The notes: generated from the letters alone by a model not told the origin. A stretch of DNA of 43,881 bases from Candidatus Shapirobacteria bacterium (GCA_027039485.1 JALWDZ010000009.1:1-43881); one strand, 5' to 3'; positions 20,601-29,185 are shown, numbered from the stretch's first letter. Program-made: numbers and translations.

Positions 20601-21362
20601 ATATTCCTCTTCGGAAAGGGTGGTAAACAAGTTAACCGTTTTCACCCGCGCCAAGAGAGTGCTTTCTAAATTCTTGAGATGGTCTTTTTCCAGCAAAAAG
20701 CGCTCTTTCTCCCGTTGGATCTTTTGGTTATAGTTAACCGTCAGTTCCATTTGCGCCAAGCGCCGCTGTTCTTTATTTTTAATCTTCTCTTCAAGCCGAT
20801 GCTTATCACTCTGCAAATGCTCCCGGAGGGACTTAACTTCCTGGCGGCTAATTTCCCGCTGGCGCTCAATTTCTGCCTTAATGCCTTCTTTCAAATTTTC
20901 CACCGCCTTGGCCCGCCCGCCTTCATCAAGGCTAATAACCAAATAGCGGGCAAAATAAACCACCGATTCAATTTCCTTTTGGGAAATGCGCAACAAAAGG
21001 GAAATTGGCGAGGGGTAATTTTTCAAAAACCAAAGATGGACTACCGGGACGGCCAAAGAAATGTGGCCCATCCGCTCCCGGCGCACCCGGGAAGTGGTTA
21101 CTTCCACACCACATTTGTCGCAAATAACCCCTTTAAAGCGGATTCCCTTGTATTTGCCGCAATAGCATTCGTAGTCTTTGGTAGGGCCAAAAATGCGCTC
21201 GCAAAAAAGGCCGTCTTTTTCCGGCCGCCAAGTCCGGTAATTAATTGTTTCCGGCTTGGTAACCTCGCCATAGGACCACTGGCGGATTTCTTCCGGCGAA
21301 GCGAGACGGATTTTCAATCCTTTAAAGTCGATGATGTTTTTATCGAAAAAGTCTTTACTCAT
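17628..21362 (-). CDS. rpoC: DNA-directed RNA polymerase subunit beta'
   Basis: NADFDGDQM active-site motif, CYCGKYKG...CDKCG zinc site, [28 protein letters not shown]. Confidence 0.99.
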   Translation of the reverse strand: MSKDFFDKNIIDFKGLKIRLASPEEIRQWSYGEVTKPETINYRTWRPEKDGLFCERIFGPTKDYECYCGKYKGIRFKGVICDKCGVEVTTSRVRRERMGHISLAVPVVHLWFLKNYPSPISLLLRISQKEIESVVYFARYLVISLDEGGRAKAVENLKEGIKAEIERQREISRQEVKSLREHLQSDKHRLEEKIKNKEQRRLAQMELTVNYNQKIQREKERFLLEKDHLKNLESTLLARVKTVNLFTTLSEEEYYHLSRFGAADFFEVKMGAEAILDALAAVDLKKTLKELRQAMEKTTSLAKKNKIMQRIRVVNGMLKANIDPTWMVLRVLPVIPPDLRPMVQLTGGRFATSDLNDLYRRVINRNNRLKKLIAVGAPDIILRNEKRMLQESVDMLIDATKSRGRLTRRRTPPRSLSDLLRGKKGRFRKNLLGKRVDYSGRSVIVVGPELRLDQCGLPKEIALEIFRPFILRELILRGLAPNIRSAKTLLDHRIDEVYDILEEVVRNRLVLLNRAPTLHKLSIQAFRPVLIDSLAIHLHPLVCSGYNADFDGDQMGVFLPLSREAQREAKKLILSTHNLLKPADGVPVTVPGKEMVVGCYYATSIRQEDQKLWQDYQEKGEWPAVAAFASPKEAIIAYQMGQITLRELVIVRVNGERYLTTVGRVMFNQFLPESVGYINEAMNSRQIKAILAHVFNTASRKEYVRLADAIKDFGFWGMTVSGISLGIFDLGDLPGKKKIIAAAEQRIQELEKTYQEGLLTQEEKERLSRDVWLETTDEIAAKTWQRLDPDSPIKMISGAGVKRVSQNQIKQVSGMRGLVVDPLGHIVPLPTKSSFREGLSTFEYVTGARGSRKGLTDTALKTADAGYLTRKLIDVSHACLVREEDCGTHEGIVIRRQGPRAERFLFRIRDRVLAEPVKDKQGKVILKEGTLLGEKEIEIIKEKKIEEVKVRSPLTCKAKGGVCAKCYGADLSTHKLVEVGTPVGVIAAQSIGEPGTQLTLRTKHSGGVIGLDVTQGLPRVQELFEMRTPKAAAILADFAGQVTIRRTKKQTELILQGEKGKTVTHHLSPTVPLLVKNKQRVEAGDQLTGGSIDLKKLAALKGLQLARQLFLNEVQKVYESQGINIHDKHFEVIIHEMSSKIKVTSPGDTSFLIGSYVDEVTFAEENKQVKKSGGRPARGRKAMLGITQAALHTSSWLSAASFQETTNVLTEAAILGKEDHLIGLKENVIIGRLIPTDPERARLE

Positions 21363-24300
21363 CTTTAGCCTTGACCGCTTCCGGCTGGCGGCGGACTGCC
21401 CCCACCGGGGAAACTTCTAACGCCAAACCTGCTAACTCGCGGACCAAAACCCGGAACGATTCCGGCAAAGTCGGATGGGGAGTGTCCTCACCCTTAATGA
21501 TGTTGCGGAAGGCCTGGGTACGGCCGGCGGTATCGTCTGATTTGATCGTCAGCATTTCTTGCAAAGTATAAGCCGCCCGGTGCGCTTCTAAAGCCCAAAC
21601 CTCCATTTCGCCAAACCGCTGGCCGCCCATCCGTGCCTTGCCTCCCAATGGCTGCTGGGTCACCAGTGAATAAGGTCCCGTTGACCGGGCATGAATTTTA
21701 TCCTCCACCATATGGTGCAATTTATTGATGTAACCAACGCCGACCATCACCTTTTGGTCAAAAGGCTGGCCAGTTTTGCCATCAAAAAGGGTCATCCGCC
21801 CGTCAGCCGGATAGCCGGCCTTTTGCAAAAGCTCCCGGATAACTTCCTCCGGCAATTTGTTAAAGCTGGCCACAGCATATTTTTGGCCTAATTTCTTGGC
21901 GGCCAATCCCAGGTGGGCTTCCAAAAGCTGGCCCAAATTCATTCGGGCAATTACCGAAAGCGGAGAAATTAAAATATCCACCGGCGTGCCGTCGGCTAAA
22001 TAAGGCATATCTTGGACCGGCATGACCCGGGCAATAACCCCCTTGTTGCCGTGGCGGCCGGCAACTTTATCACCCTCTTGAATCTTGCGCAATTGAGCCA
22101 CGGCCACCCGGACAACTTTATTGACGCCCACTTCTAGTTCATCACCCTTGGCCCGGTCGAGAATGCTGATACCGATGACAATTCCTCCTTCGCCGTTGGG
22201 CACCCGGAGGCTAGTATCGCGAACCTCCTTAGCTTTTTCGCCAAAAATGGCCCGCAGCAATCGTTCCTCGGCGGTTAGCTCTTTTTGCCCCTTAGGTTCA
22301 ACTTTGCCCACCAAAATGTCATTTGGGCCAACTTCAGCGCCGATCATCACAATTCCGTCTTCGGTTAACCGGGCCAAATCGGCCTCGCTTACCCCGGGAA
22401 TATCCCGCGTTAACTCTTCCGGCCCCAGCTTGGTATCAACCACTTTAGCCTCATATTCGTTAATTTTTATCGACGTAAGAGTGTCATCCTTGACCAGCCG
22501 GTCAGAAATTACAATGGCATCTTCGTAGCCCAGGCCCTCAATGCAGGCATAGGCAATCAAAAGGTTGCGGCCTAAAGCCAACTCACCGTTATCAGTCGCC
22601 GGGCCATCGGCCAAAAGGTCGCCTTTCTTAACCCGATCGCCAACCACTACCCGCGGCCGCTGAGAATAGCAAGTGCCGTTGGGGCTGGTAATCTGGTGGC
22701 GGAAAAGCCGATAAACATGCTGGCCATTTTCGATTTTGAAGCTGTCGTCTTGAGGCAATTCCTGCCGGCGCGTGGGCTTAACCACAATTTTTTCGGCGTC
22801 AACATAGGTCACCCGGCCGTCGGCCCGGGCGGTAATGACCCGGCGCATTGCCTGGGGAACAATTGCCTCCATGCCGGTGCCCACTACCGGCGCTTCCGGC
22901 TTAACCAAAGGCACTGCCTGGCACTGCATATTCGAGCCCATCAAAGCCCGGTTTGCTTCATCGTGGGCAATAAAGGGAATCAACGAAGCCGACAAGCCCA
23001 AAATTTGCTGGCTGCAATAATCAATGAGCTGAATTTTTTCGGCCTCAACCTCTAAAAAACGCCCCTGATAGCGGGCCGGAACAATTTTATCCTGGATAAA
23101 GCCTTTTTCGTCAATTTTAACCCCGGCCAAGGTGATGTAATAATTCATTTCGTCATCAGCCTGCAAATAAACCACTTCCGAGGTCACTTGGGGCACCTTT
23201 TTATTACCTACTCTCACCAGCTTGACCCGCCGGTAGGGAGTTTCCAAAAAGCCATATTTGTTGACCCGGGCAAAAAGGGCTAAATAAGTCACCAGGCCAA
23301 TATTCATCCCTTCTGGCGACCGGACCGGGCAAATCCGCCCGTATTGGGAACTGTGAATATCGCGCACCGAAAAAGTGGCCCGCTCGCGGGTAATGCCCTC
23401 CGGACCGGTTACCGTCACCTTGCGCAAAAGGTCAAGCTCAGAAAGAGGGTTTGTTTGGTCTAAAATTGACGAAAGCTGGTTGGTCTTGAAAAAGGCGTTG
23501 ACGGCATTAATCAAAGGCTGGCCGTTGACAATTTGGACCGGGCGCACTTTTTCTTTGACGCTTACCAAACTCATCCGCTCGCGAATAACCCGTTCAAAGC
23601 GGAGCATGGCCCGGCGCAGAATCGACTGGGTCAAAATTTCCCCCACCCGGCGGAGACGGCGGTTAGCCAAATGGTCAATGTCATCCAGTTGCAAATCTTG
23701 GCCACTGGCTAAACCCAAGAGATATTTTACCGTCGCCTTAATATCTTCCGGCTGCAAAACCCAATACTTAGGATTATCCTCGGCAAACTTGAGGCCCAGC
23801 CGCTTGTTAATTTTATAGCGGCCGACAACTCCCAGGCTGTAGGTGCGGTTATCAAAAAACAAAGTCTTCAGCAAATTGCGGGCATTTTCCACCACCAGCG
23901 GCTCCCCGGGGCGGAGGCGGCGGTAAAATTCCAGCCAGGCTTCAACCTGGGTCCGGCTAGTATCTAAAGCCAAAGTAGGCTCAATTTCCTTGCCAAAAAT
24001 TTTCTCTAGTTCTTTCTCATCACCCAAGCCAATGGCCTTGAGAAGAATCGTGACCGGAAATTTGCGGCGACGGTCAATTCGGGCATACACCACTCCTCGG
24101 CTACCAACAAGAAATTCCAGCCAAGAACCGTGAAGGGGGCGAATTTCGGCTCGAAAAAGGTCTTGGTGGCTGGCCGGATCAGTCTCGGAGACAAAATAAA
24201 CCCCCGGCGAACGGACCAATTGGTTGTTAACTGCCCTTTCTACCCCGGCAATAACAAAAGTGCCGTTTTGGGTCATCCAGGGAAAATCCATCAAAAAAAC

Positions 24301-24612
24301 TGTCCCCCGAGTTTCCTGATTGGTCCGCTTATTTAAAAGGCGCACCTTAGCCCGCAAACCCGCCGCATAAGTAAGGCCCTTTTCTCGGGCCCGCCGGGGA
24401 GTAATCCGGGGCTGGTCAAAAAAGACATCATCAAAAAAGAGAGCCCAATTTTTCCCGGTATAATCTTCAATTGGGCTTGCTTGGCGAAAGAGTTCTTTAA
24501 TGCCCTTTTCGGCAAATTCCCGCCAAGAAGATAATTGAAAATCAATCAGTGCTTCTGGTTTGGGCAGAATTGGTTTAGTGCCTAAAAAAGACCGTTTTTG
24601 TTGCCCCGTCAT
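21355..24612 (-). CDS. rpoB: DNA-directed RNA polymerase subunit beta
   Basis: RpoB motifs (YGRICPVRSPEGMNIGLV, GRHGNKGVIARVMPVQDMPYLADGTPVDI, RMGGQRFGEMEVWALEAHRAAYTLQEMLT). Confidence 0.99.
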   Translation of the reverse strand: MTGQQKRSFLGTKPILPKPEALIDFQLSSWREFAEKGIKELFRQASPIEDYTGKNWALFFDDVFFDQPRITPRRAREKGLTYAAGLRAKVRLLNKRTNQETRGTVFLMDFPWMTQNGTFVIAGVERAVNNQLVRSPGVYFVSETDPASHQDLFRAEIRPLHGSWLEFLVGSRGVVYARIDRRRKFPVTILLKAIGLGDEKELEKIFGKEIEPTLALDTSRTQVEAWLEFYRRLRPGEPLVVENARNLLKTLFFDNRTYSLGVVGRYKINKRLGLKFAEDNPKYWVLQPEDIKATVKYLLGLASGQDLQLDDIDHLANRRLRRVGEILTQSILRRAMLRFERVIRERMSLVSVKEKVRPVQIVNGQPLINAVNAFFKTNQLSSILDQTNPLSELDLLRKVTVTGPEGITRERATFSVRDIHSSQYGRICPVRSPEGMNIGLVTYLALFARVNKYGFLETPYRRVKLVRVGNKKVPQVTSEVVYLQADDEMNYYITLAGVKIDEKGFIQDKIVPARYQGRFLEVEAEKIQLIDYCSQQILGLSASLIPFIAHDEANRALMGSNMQCQAVPLVKPEAPVVGTGMEAIVPQAMRRVITARADGRVTYVDAEKIVVKPTRRQELPQDDSFKIENGQHVYRLFRHQITSPNGTCYSQRPRVVVGDRVKKGDLLADGPATDNGELALGRNLLIAYACIEGLGYEDAIVISDRLVKDDTLTSIKINEYEAKVVDTKLGPEELTRDIPGVSEADLARLTEDGIVMIGAEVGPNDILVGKVEPKGQKELTAEERLLRAIFGEKAKEVRDTSLRVPNGEGGIVIGISILDRAKGDELEVGVNKVVRVAVAQLRKIQEGDKVAGRHGNKGVIARVMPVQDMPYLADGTPVDILISPLSVIARMNLGQLLEAHLGLAAKKLGQKYAVASFNKLPEEVIRELLQKAGYPADGRMTLFDGKTGQPFDQKVMVGVGYINKLHHMVEDKIHARSTGPYSLVTQQPLGGKARMGGQRFGEMEVWALEAHRAAYTLQEMLTIKSDDTAGRTQAFRNIIKGEDTPHPTLPESFRVLVRELAGLALEVSPVGAVRRQPEAVKAKDE

Positions 24613-24647
24613 TCTTTGGGGGATCTCCCTTTAAAATTTTTAATCAC

Positions 24648-24678
24648 AAAAAGAGGGCGACCTACCGCCCCGCTAGGT
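24648..24678 (-). promoter_or_regulatory. Putative attenuator upstream of rpoB (alternative hairpins)
   Basis: Minus: ACCTAGCGGGGCGGTAGGTCGCCCTCTTTTTG; ACCTA/TAGGT stem excludes GGGCG-GTAGGT-CGCCC stem + TCTTTTT. Confidence 0.55.
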
Positions 24679-24702
24679 TGTAATCAAGCCAAATTTGTTC
24701 CG

Positions 24703-24731
24703 ATTATAACCCCCTCTCCCGCCAATGTCAA
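24703..24731 (-). promoter_or_regulatory. Near-perfect sigma70/SigA promoter for rpoB-rpoC-rpsL-rpsG
   Basis: Minus: TTGACA-17 nt-TATAAT. Confidence 0.85.
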
Positions 24732-24870
24732 ATCGAATTGAAATCTAAGAAGCGTGAGGCGCTTTATACCTTTCGCTTCGTAAATTTCATACAACCATTA
24801 TACTCTAGCAAAATGATAACTACTTACTTCAGGCTAGTTTTCAACTATGCAAATCTCACCGCTTACAAGC

Positions 24871-25680
24871 TTAAGGAATAGGATAATAGATTTTGGTCAG
24901 GTAGTTGTAATCTATAGACGTATTAGATGGCCCCCGGATATACATTTCAAAAACCGGTAAATGGACGGGAACATTATGCTTGACAAAATACCAATCTATT
25001 TTGCGAAAGAACATCGTTAAAAAACGATAAGGGCCCAAAAACTCGAACTCGTAAGCTCGACGGCGAGCATAATATTCTACTTGAAAGCCAACCGGTAAAC
25101 GGCAGCCAATTTTCCCTTTTTTAATTATCAAGCCAATCTTTAAATCCGATGCTAGAGGATCAAAACGGGGCGTTTCGTAAAAGGTTAGCTCGACCGGAGC
25201 AAAAGTAGCCCCACAACGGCGGGCCACCCGCCATGTGTGTTGGACATAATCATTAATGCGAGCATAGCTGCCCCTTTTTATTCGGTGGGTTAACAACTGC
25301 CAGTCGCCTATTCGCACCTTCTTTAAAGCCGGCTTTTTTCTTTTCAAAAATTTATGCAAAGAAAGCAAAAATTGTTTTTTAGCTCTAAGAAAAGCCAATT
25401 CCTGATCTAATTTCTCTATTCTCGTTTTAAATTCGCTTTCTTGTTTTCCCTGTAGAGGAATATCCTTTAATTTCACCCCCAACTCTTGCCACCATTTAAT
25501 CGCCAGCACCCGATCCACTTGGTCAAGATGATAGTAGCGATAATGGGTCCACTTATCCTGACGATAGGGCTTCAACAGTCCGTGTTTCTGCCAAAGACGC
25601 AAAGCTCGCGGCGTGGTCGAAGAGGCTTTGGCAAATTCAGAAATAGATAAAAGTTTGCCTTGACTTTGACGCTGGGTCAT
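24871..25680 (-). CDS. MerR-family regulator with BmrR/GyrI-like effector domain
   Basis: N-term ISEFAKASSTTPRALRLWQKHGLLKPYR..HYRYYHLDQVDRV wHTH; C-term FEMYIRGPSNTSIDYNYLTKIYYPIP resembles GyrI-like domain end. Confidence 0.8.
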   Translation of the reverse strand: MTQRQSQGKLLSISEFAKASSTTPRALRLWQKHGLLKPYRQDKWTHYRYYHLDQVDRVLAIKWWQELGVKLKDIPLQGKQESEFKTRIEKLDQELAFLRAKKQFLLSLHKFLKRKKPALKKVRIGDWQLLTHRIKRGSYARINDYVQHTWRVARRCGATFAPVELTFYETPRFDPLASDLKIGLIIKKGKIGCRLPVGFQVEYYARRRAYEFEFLGPYRFLTMFFRKIDWYFVKHNVPVHLPVFEMYIRGPSNTSIDYNYLTKIYYPIP

Positions 25681-25714
25681 AGTTTATGATACCGTCACCA
25701 TGGCTACTTATCAA
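25660..25714. promoter_or_regulatory. Divergent promoter/operator between MerR regulator and ATPase operon
   Basis: + strand TTGACT(25660-25665)-19 nt-TATGAT(25685-25690); - strand TTGATA(25709-25714)-17 nt-TATCAT(25686-25691); TGAC-N5-GTCA dyad 25667-25679. Confidence 0.65.
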
Positions 25715-27406
25715 ATTTTAAGCAAAACTAAAAGGTTTTTATCATCAGATTGGCAGAAGCTAGAAAGCCAAATTAGGCCATTCGTGTCTAGTTTTTCCCT
25801 AACCCTCGTTCTTAAGAACCAAACCTTTTCTTTCTACCTAACCACCCCCCGAGATATTACCCCTCTCCTGTCTAACCAGCACAAGCTCTTCTTTAAAAGA
25901 GCAATTTTACCTTCCTGCCACCCCTCTCGTCTTCGGCCCATGTTCACCCTGCCTAACAACCTTTTTGACTTTATCGCCAACCGCCAACTCAAAAAAGCAC
26001 AAGCTTTCTCTTGTCTTACCATCAAACGTTTACATTTCCCCCTTCCTCTGTACTTAACTTTGGTCACTTTCAGCAGCTTCGATAAGCAAAAGCAAAGCTA
26101 TTTCCATCTTAGCTTCCGTTCTCCCTACCGCCTTCTCGCCTTGAATTTTACTCAGCACCACACCTTTCATATTAAAACTCTTCCCAAATTTACCAACCCA
26201 CGCAAGATTAAACCCCTTCTCGCCCCGTCTTCCCAACAAGCAATTGCTAAAGTGGACCTTTTTCCTCACCATCTCAGCCCTTTTTACCTCCCTGTTAGAA
26301 GTGTTAATTGGACTAAACACTCGCTGGTTATCGGTCAAACTGGTACCGGGAAATCTAAACTTATCCAACTTATTCTCGGCCGCCTTAATCAGCAAAACGA
26401 GATTCCTGTTAGAATAATCTTGATTGACCCCCATGTTAACTTGGCCACTTCACTCCAACAACTTTTCCCCCAGCGATCCACCCTGGTTGACTTTTCCCAT
26501 AATTCAGTGGCTCTTTTTGCCCCCACTGCTAACCCCAATACCGCTACCGAGTTAACTTTTCTCCTCTTTAAAACTCTCCTTGGCGATCAATTTAATTCTT
26601 TCCTAGCCCGCCTTCTTCGCTACACCCTCTTTGCCCTCTACGCAACCAATAACGCTTCCCTCATTAAAATCAAAAAGCTACTAACCGACGAAAAGTTCAA
26701 AAATAGAGTCGTCCAAAGTTTGCCCCCTTCATATGTCACTTTAAAACATTTTTTTGAGACTGACTTCATCAAATACCAAACTACCTATTATGAGACTACC
26801 TTTATTCCCCTTATCTCCCTTTTAGAAGAGCTTGACTTCCTACCCCAATTGGCTCGCCCAGAAAAATCGCTGGCCCAGGCCATTAACCAGCAACCACTAA
26901 CAATCTTTTCCCTTAACCGTCTTCAACTCGGTGACACTAATACCAAACTCATCTCTGGTCTTCTGATTCAACAAATCTTTCTCCTGGCCCAAGCCCATAT
27001 TTTTCGAGAACCCATTATTTTAGCCATTGATGAAGCACCTCTTATCGAAAATGCTGCTTTTGCCACTATTCTTTCCCAATCTCGCAAGTTCCATCTTTCC
27101 CTTTTGCTTTCCTATCAGTATCTTAACCAAACAAACACCCAGCTTTTGGAATCATTGAAAGCCAATATCTATAATTATTTCGTTTTCAAAACTTCTAGCG
27201 ACGATGCCGCCCTTTTGGCCAATTTTATCGATCTCAAAATCTCGCCCCAACTGCAAGAAAATCTCCCAGGCAACTTTTCCAAAACCCAAATTTTTACCGA
27301 TCTCAACCCCCGCCAGTTTATTGGCCGCCTCTTCCATAAAAATAAATTTTATCCAGCATTTAAAGCTAAAACTATCGATGTTAATTATTTGACTTCATCC
27401 CTATGA
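25700..27406 (+). CDS. HerA/TraD/VirB4-like P-loop ATPase (type IV secretion/DNA-pumping-like)
   Basis: VIGQTGTGKSKLIQ Walker A, IILIDPH, IILAIDEA Walker B, FHLSLLLSYQYLNQT; no obvious TM helices. Confidence 0.75.
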   Translation: MATYQILSKTKRFLSSDWQKLESQIRPFVSSFSLTLVLKNQTFSFYLTTPRDITPLLSNQHKLFFKRAILPSCHPSRLRPMFTLPNNLFDFIANRQLKKAQAFSCLTIKRLHFPLPLYLTLVTFSSFDKQKQSYFHLSFRSPYRLLALNFTQHHTFHIKTLPKFTNPRKIKPLLAPSSQQAIAKVDLFPHHLSPFYLPVRSVNWTKHSLVIGQTGTGKSKLIQLILGRLNQQNEIPVRIILIDPHVNLATSLQQLFPQRSTLVDFSHNSVALFAPTANPNTATELTFLLFKTLLGDQFNSFLARLLRYTLFALYATNNASLIKIKKLLTDEKFKNRVVQSLPPSYVTLKHFFETDFIKYQTTYYETTFIPLISLLEELDFLPQLARPEKSLAQAINQQPLTIFSLNRLQLGDTNTKLISGLLIQQIFLLAQAHIFREPIILAIDEAPLIENAAFATILSQSRKFHLSLLLSYQYLNQTNTQLLESLKANIYNYFVFKTSSDDAALLANFIDLKISPQLQENLPGNFSKTQIFTDLNPRQFIGRLFHKNKFYPAFKAKTIDVNYLTSSL

Positions 27407-28143
27407 AAGAGTCCGTCGCTCTTGAGATTACCCGCCAAACCTGGTTGGCTATTTTCGGTAAGCCCTCCCCTTTCCAAAATCTACCATCGGTAAAAGTAAC
27501 ACTCGCCCGGGGTATTCCTCTCCCCAAAAAAGTAATCACCGGCCAGGGCCCCGCTTATACCACCCCTACCTATTTTCCCACCCCAAACAAGTACCTCAAC
27601 TTCTCAACTTTTCAGGCAGCCGTCCCCACCCCAGCACCACCAGCCTCTCCTTCCATTGCTCACCTTATTAACCTCTGGCTAAAAAACACAACCTGGGCGG
27701 CCAACAAGAACTTGAATTCTGTCGATGTCGCTAAATCCGATAATGTTTACCGCAGCCAAGGTGTTTATAATTCCAGTTACATCTTTAATTCCCGCAACAT
27801 TGTCTTTTCCCAACAGCTCCTTGCCTGTCAGAACCTAATCGCCAGCCACCACAACGATGCCTGTTCTAATAGCATTCGCATCAGCGATAGCGTGAATTCT
27901 TCCTACTGCTTTAATGTTTCCTGGTCTAGCAAAATCGCTCGTTCTCTGTTTATCCACAATAGCAGCAACCTCTATGAATGTATGTTTTGCCAAAATTTGC
28001 GTTCCCGGCGTTACTGCATTGCCAACATCCAATTCTCGCCCGAACAATATTTTACCCTTAAGAAACAAATCATCGGCTACCTTTCGCAAGACAATTGGAC
28101 CCCGCTTTTCCAGCTCCTTGGGTATAAAATACCTCAAAATTAA
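27403..28143 (+). CDS. Uncharacterised Cys/Asn/Ser-rich, solenoid-like protein
   Basis: Translationally coupled (ATGA overlap); repeated short N/S/C units ending NLYECMFCQNLRSRRYCIANIQFSPEQY, resembling a Cys-rich protein type common in CPR genomes. Confidence 0.6.
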   Translation: MKESVALEITRQTWLAIFGKPSPFQNLPSVKVTLARGIPLPKKVITGQGPAYTTPTYFPTPNKYLNFSTFQAAVPTPAPPASPSIAHLINLWLKNTTWAANKNLNSVDVAKSDNVYRSQGVYNSSYIFNSRNIVFSQQLLACQNLIASHHNDACSNSIRISDSVNSSYCFNVSWSSKIARSLFIHNSSNLYECMFCQNLRSRRYCIANIQFSPEQYFTLKKQIIGYLSQDNWTPLFQLLGYKIPQN

Positions 28144-28202
28144 TACGCTATCTCACAGTTTTCTAATTATTTACTTTATACCCAATAGCAACAGCGTGTC
28201 TT

Positions 28203-28940
28203 TTAATTTTTCGGCTGCCAGGGAATGAAATCGTAAAAAGCTTTCTGGTTGCCAACTGCCTGTCTAATTTTAAACTTTAAGTCCTTAGATAAAGTTTCAT
28301 TATTCCAAAAGGTTAAGCTGTAGTTTTCTTTCTCCAACAAGTTGTCCAAAACACTTTGGCTGGGAAAATAATAAATTGCCCTAACAGGGAAAGTGACCAG
28401 CTGACAGTTATCACCCAACATGTTTTCCATCGTTTGGGTCATAGCCCTGGTGTATCCCTCAGCAGCGTCGGGGGTGGTTGTCCAGCCAAGGGAAAGGATC
28501 GCCGCCGGACAATAATGGCATGCTAAAGTTACAAATTTCTCAGGCTGAAACGCCGAAGGCTTACCTCCCGGACCGGGCAAAATATCAGCATTGAGCATTA
28601 AGGGTGCTTTCTCGGCCGCCTGTTCGCTTTGCAACCGTTGCAAAACTGGCTCCACTATTTCAGGAACCTTGAAATCCAGCTTTATCCCCCGCCGGGAAGC
28701 GATCACTGTCTCCAGCCACTCATCCAAAGTCAAATCGCTTTCTCTTGCTGGGGGATGGGCCATTATAATCTGGCTGTTTTCTCCCAAAGAAACATCGCCT
28801 TCTAGAAACATCTTTTCTGAAGAAGCTAAGACCTTCTCTAAATAACGCCGATTATTAACGGCGTGGGCCCAAGTGATATCGCCAATGGCTGCCACCCCAA
28901 AATACTCCGCCACTTGATGCCAAGACCTAAACCCTCCCAT
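28203..28940 (-). CDS. FAM151/menorin-like (DUF2181) protein, GDPD-like TIM-barrel
   Basis: ITWAHAVNN, IIMAHPPARESDLTLDEWLETV, RGIKLDFK, LNADILPGPGG, LSLGWTTTP, EGYT, VTFPVRA, YSLTFWNNE match remembered animal FAM151 motifs. Confidence 0.83.
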   Translation of the reverse strand: MGGFRSWHQVAEYFGVAAIGDITWAHAVNNRRYLEKVLASSEKMFLEGDVSLGENSQIIMAHPPARESDLTLDEWLETVIASRRGIKLDFKVPEIVEPVLQRLQSEQAAEKAPLMLNADILPGPGGKPSAFQPEKFVTLACHYCPAAILSLGWTTTPDAAEGYTRAMTQTMENMLGDNCQLVTFPVRAIYYFPSQSVLDNLLEKENYSLTFWNNETLSKDLKFKIRQAVGNQKAFYDFIPWQPKN

Positions 28941-28946
28941 TTCCCA

Positions 28947-28974
28947 ATCCTAGCATATTCAACCCTCCTGCCAA
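28947..28974 (-). promoter_or_regulatory. Candidate promoter for the menorin-like gene, leaderless geometry
   Basis: Minus: TTGGCA-16 nt-TAGGAT, then 6 nt to ATG at 28940. Confidence 0.45.
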
Positions 28975-29043
28975 AACAGCGGCCCGCAAGAAAGAATAAT
29001 ATGGAGTCTCTAGAGGGCGGTAAACTGACAATGTAAATCAGAT

Positions 29044-29064
29044 ACCCAGTTGAAGAAGCTGGGT
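29044..29064. repeat. Short hairpin ACCCAGTTGAAGAAGCTGGGT
   Basis: ACCCAG/CTGGGT inverted arms in otherwise non-coding 28941-29183. Confidence 0.5.
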
Positions 29065-29146
29065 GTAAAACTCAGCATAACAGCAATAGGAAGGAAAAGC
29101 GTTTCTGTGACTAAGCATTGCAAGAGTGGTAAAGCGCTACAGGGCC

Positions 29147-29185
29147 TTGACAAAGGTCCAAAAAAGGACTAATATAGTACTATAT
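29147..29185 (+). promoter_or_regulatory. Promoter/operator of toxin-antitoxin operon
   Basis: TTGACA(29147-29152)-17 nt-TAATAT(29170-29175); perfect 14-bp palindrome ATATAGTACTATAT at 29172-29185; GTCC-A6-GGAC in spacer. Confidence 0.8.

Noticed and set aside
24709-24725. G-rich tract GGCGGGAGAGGGGG in the rpoB promoter spacer as a G-quadruplex
   Set aside because: G-runs are not four well-spaced runs of three or more; simply a GC-rich spacer.
1804-28137. Many antisense ORFs in the supplied track within the ribosomal/rpo region and opposite the + strand island genes (e.g. 1804..2136 +, 13139..13531 +, 20679..21368 +, 26054..26434 -, 27835..28137 -)
   Set aside because: They lie opposite well-supported genes, show no recognisable protein motifs, and are expected by chance in conserved coding DNA.
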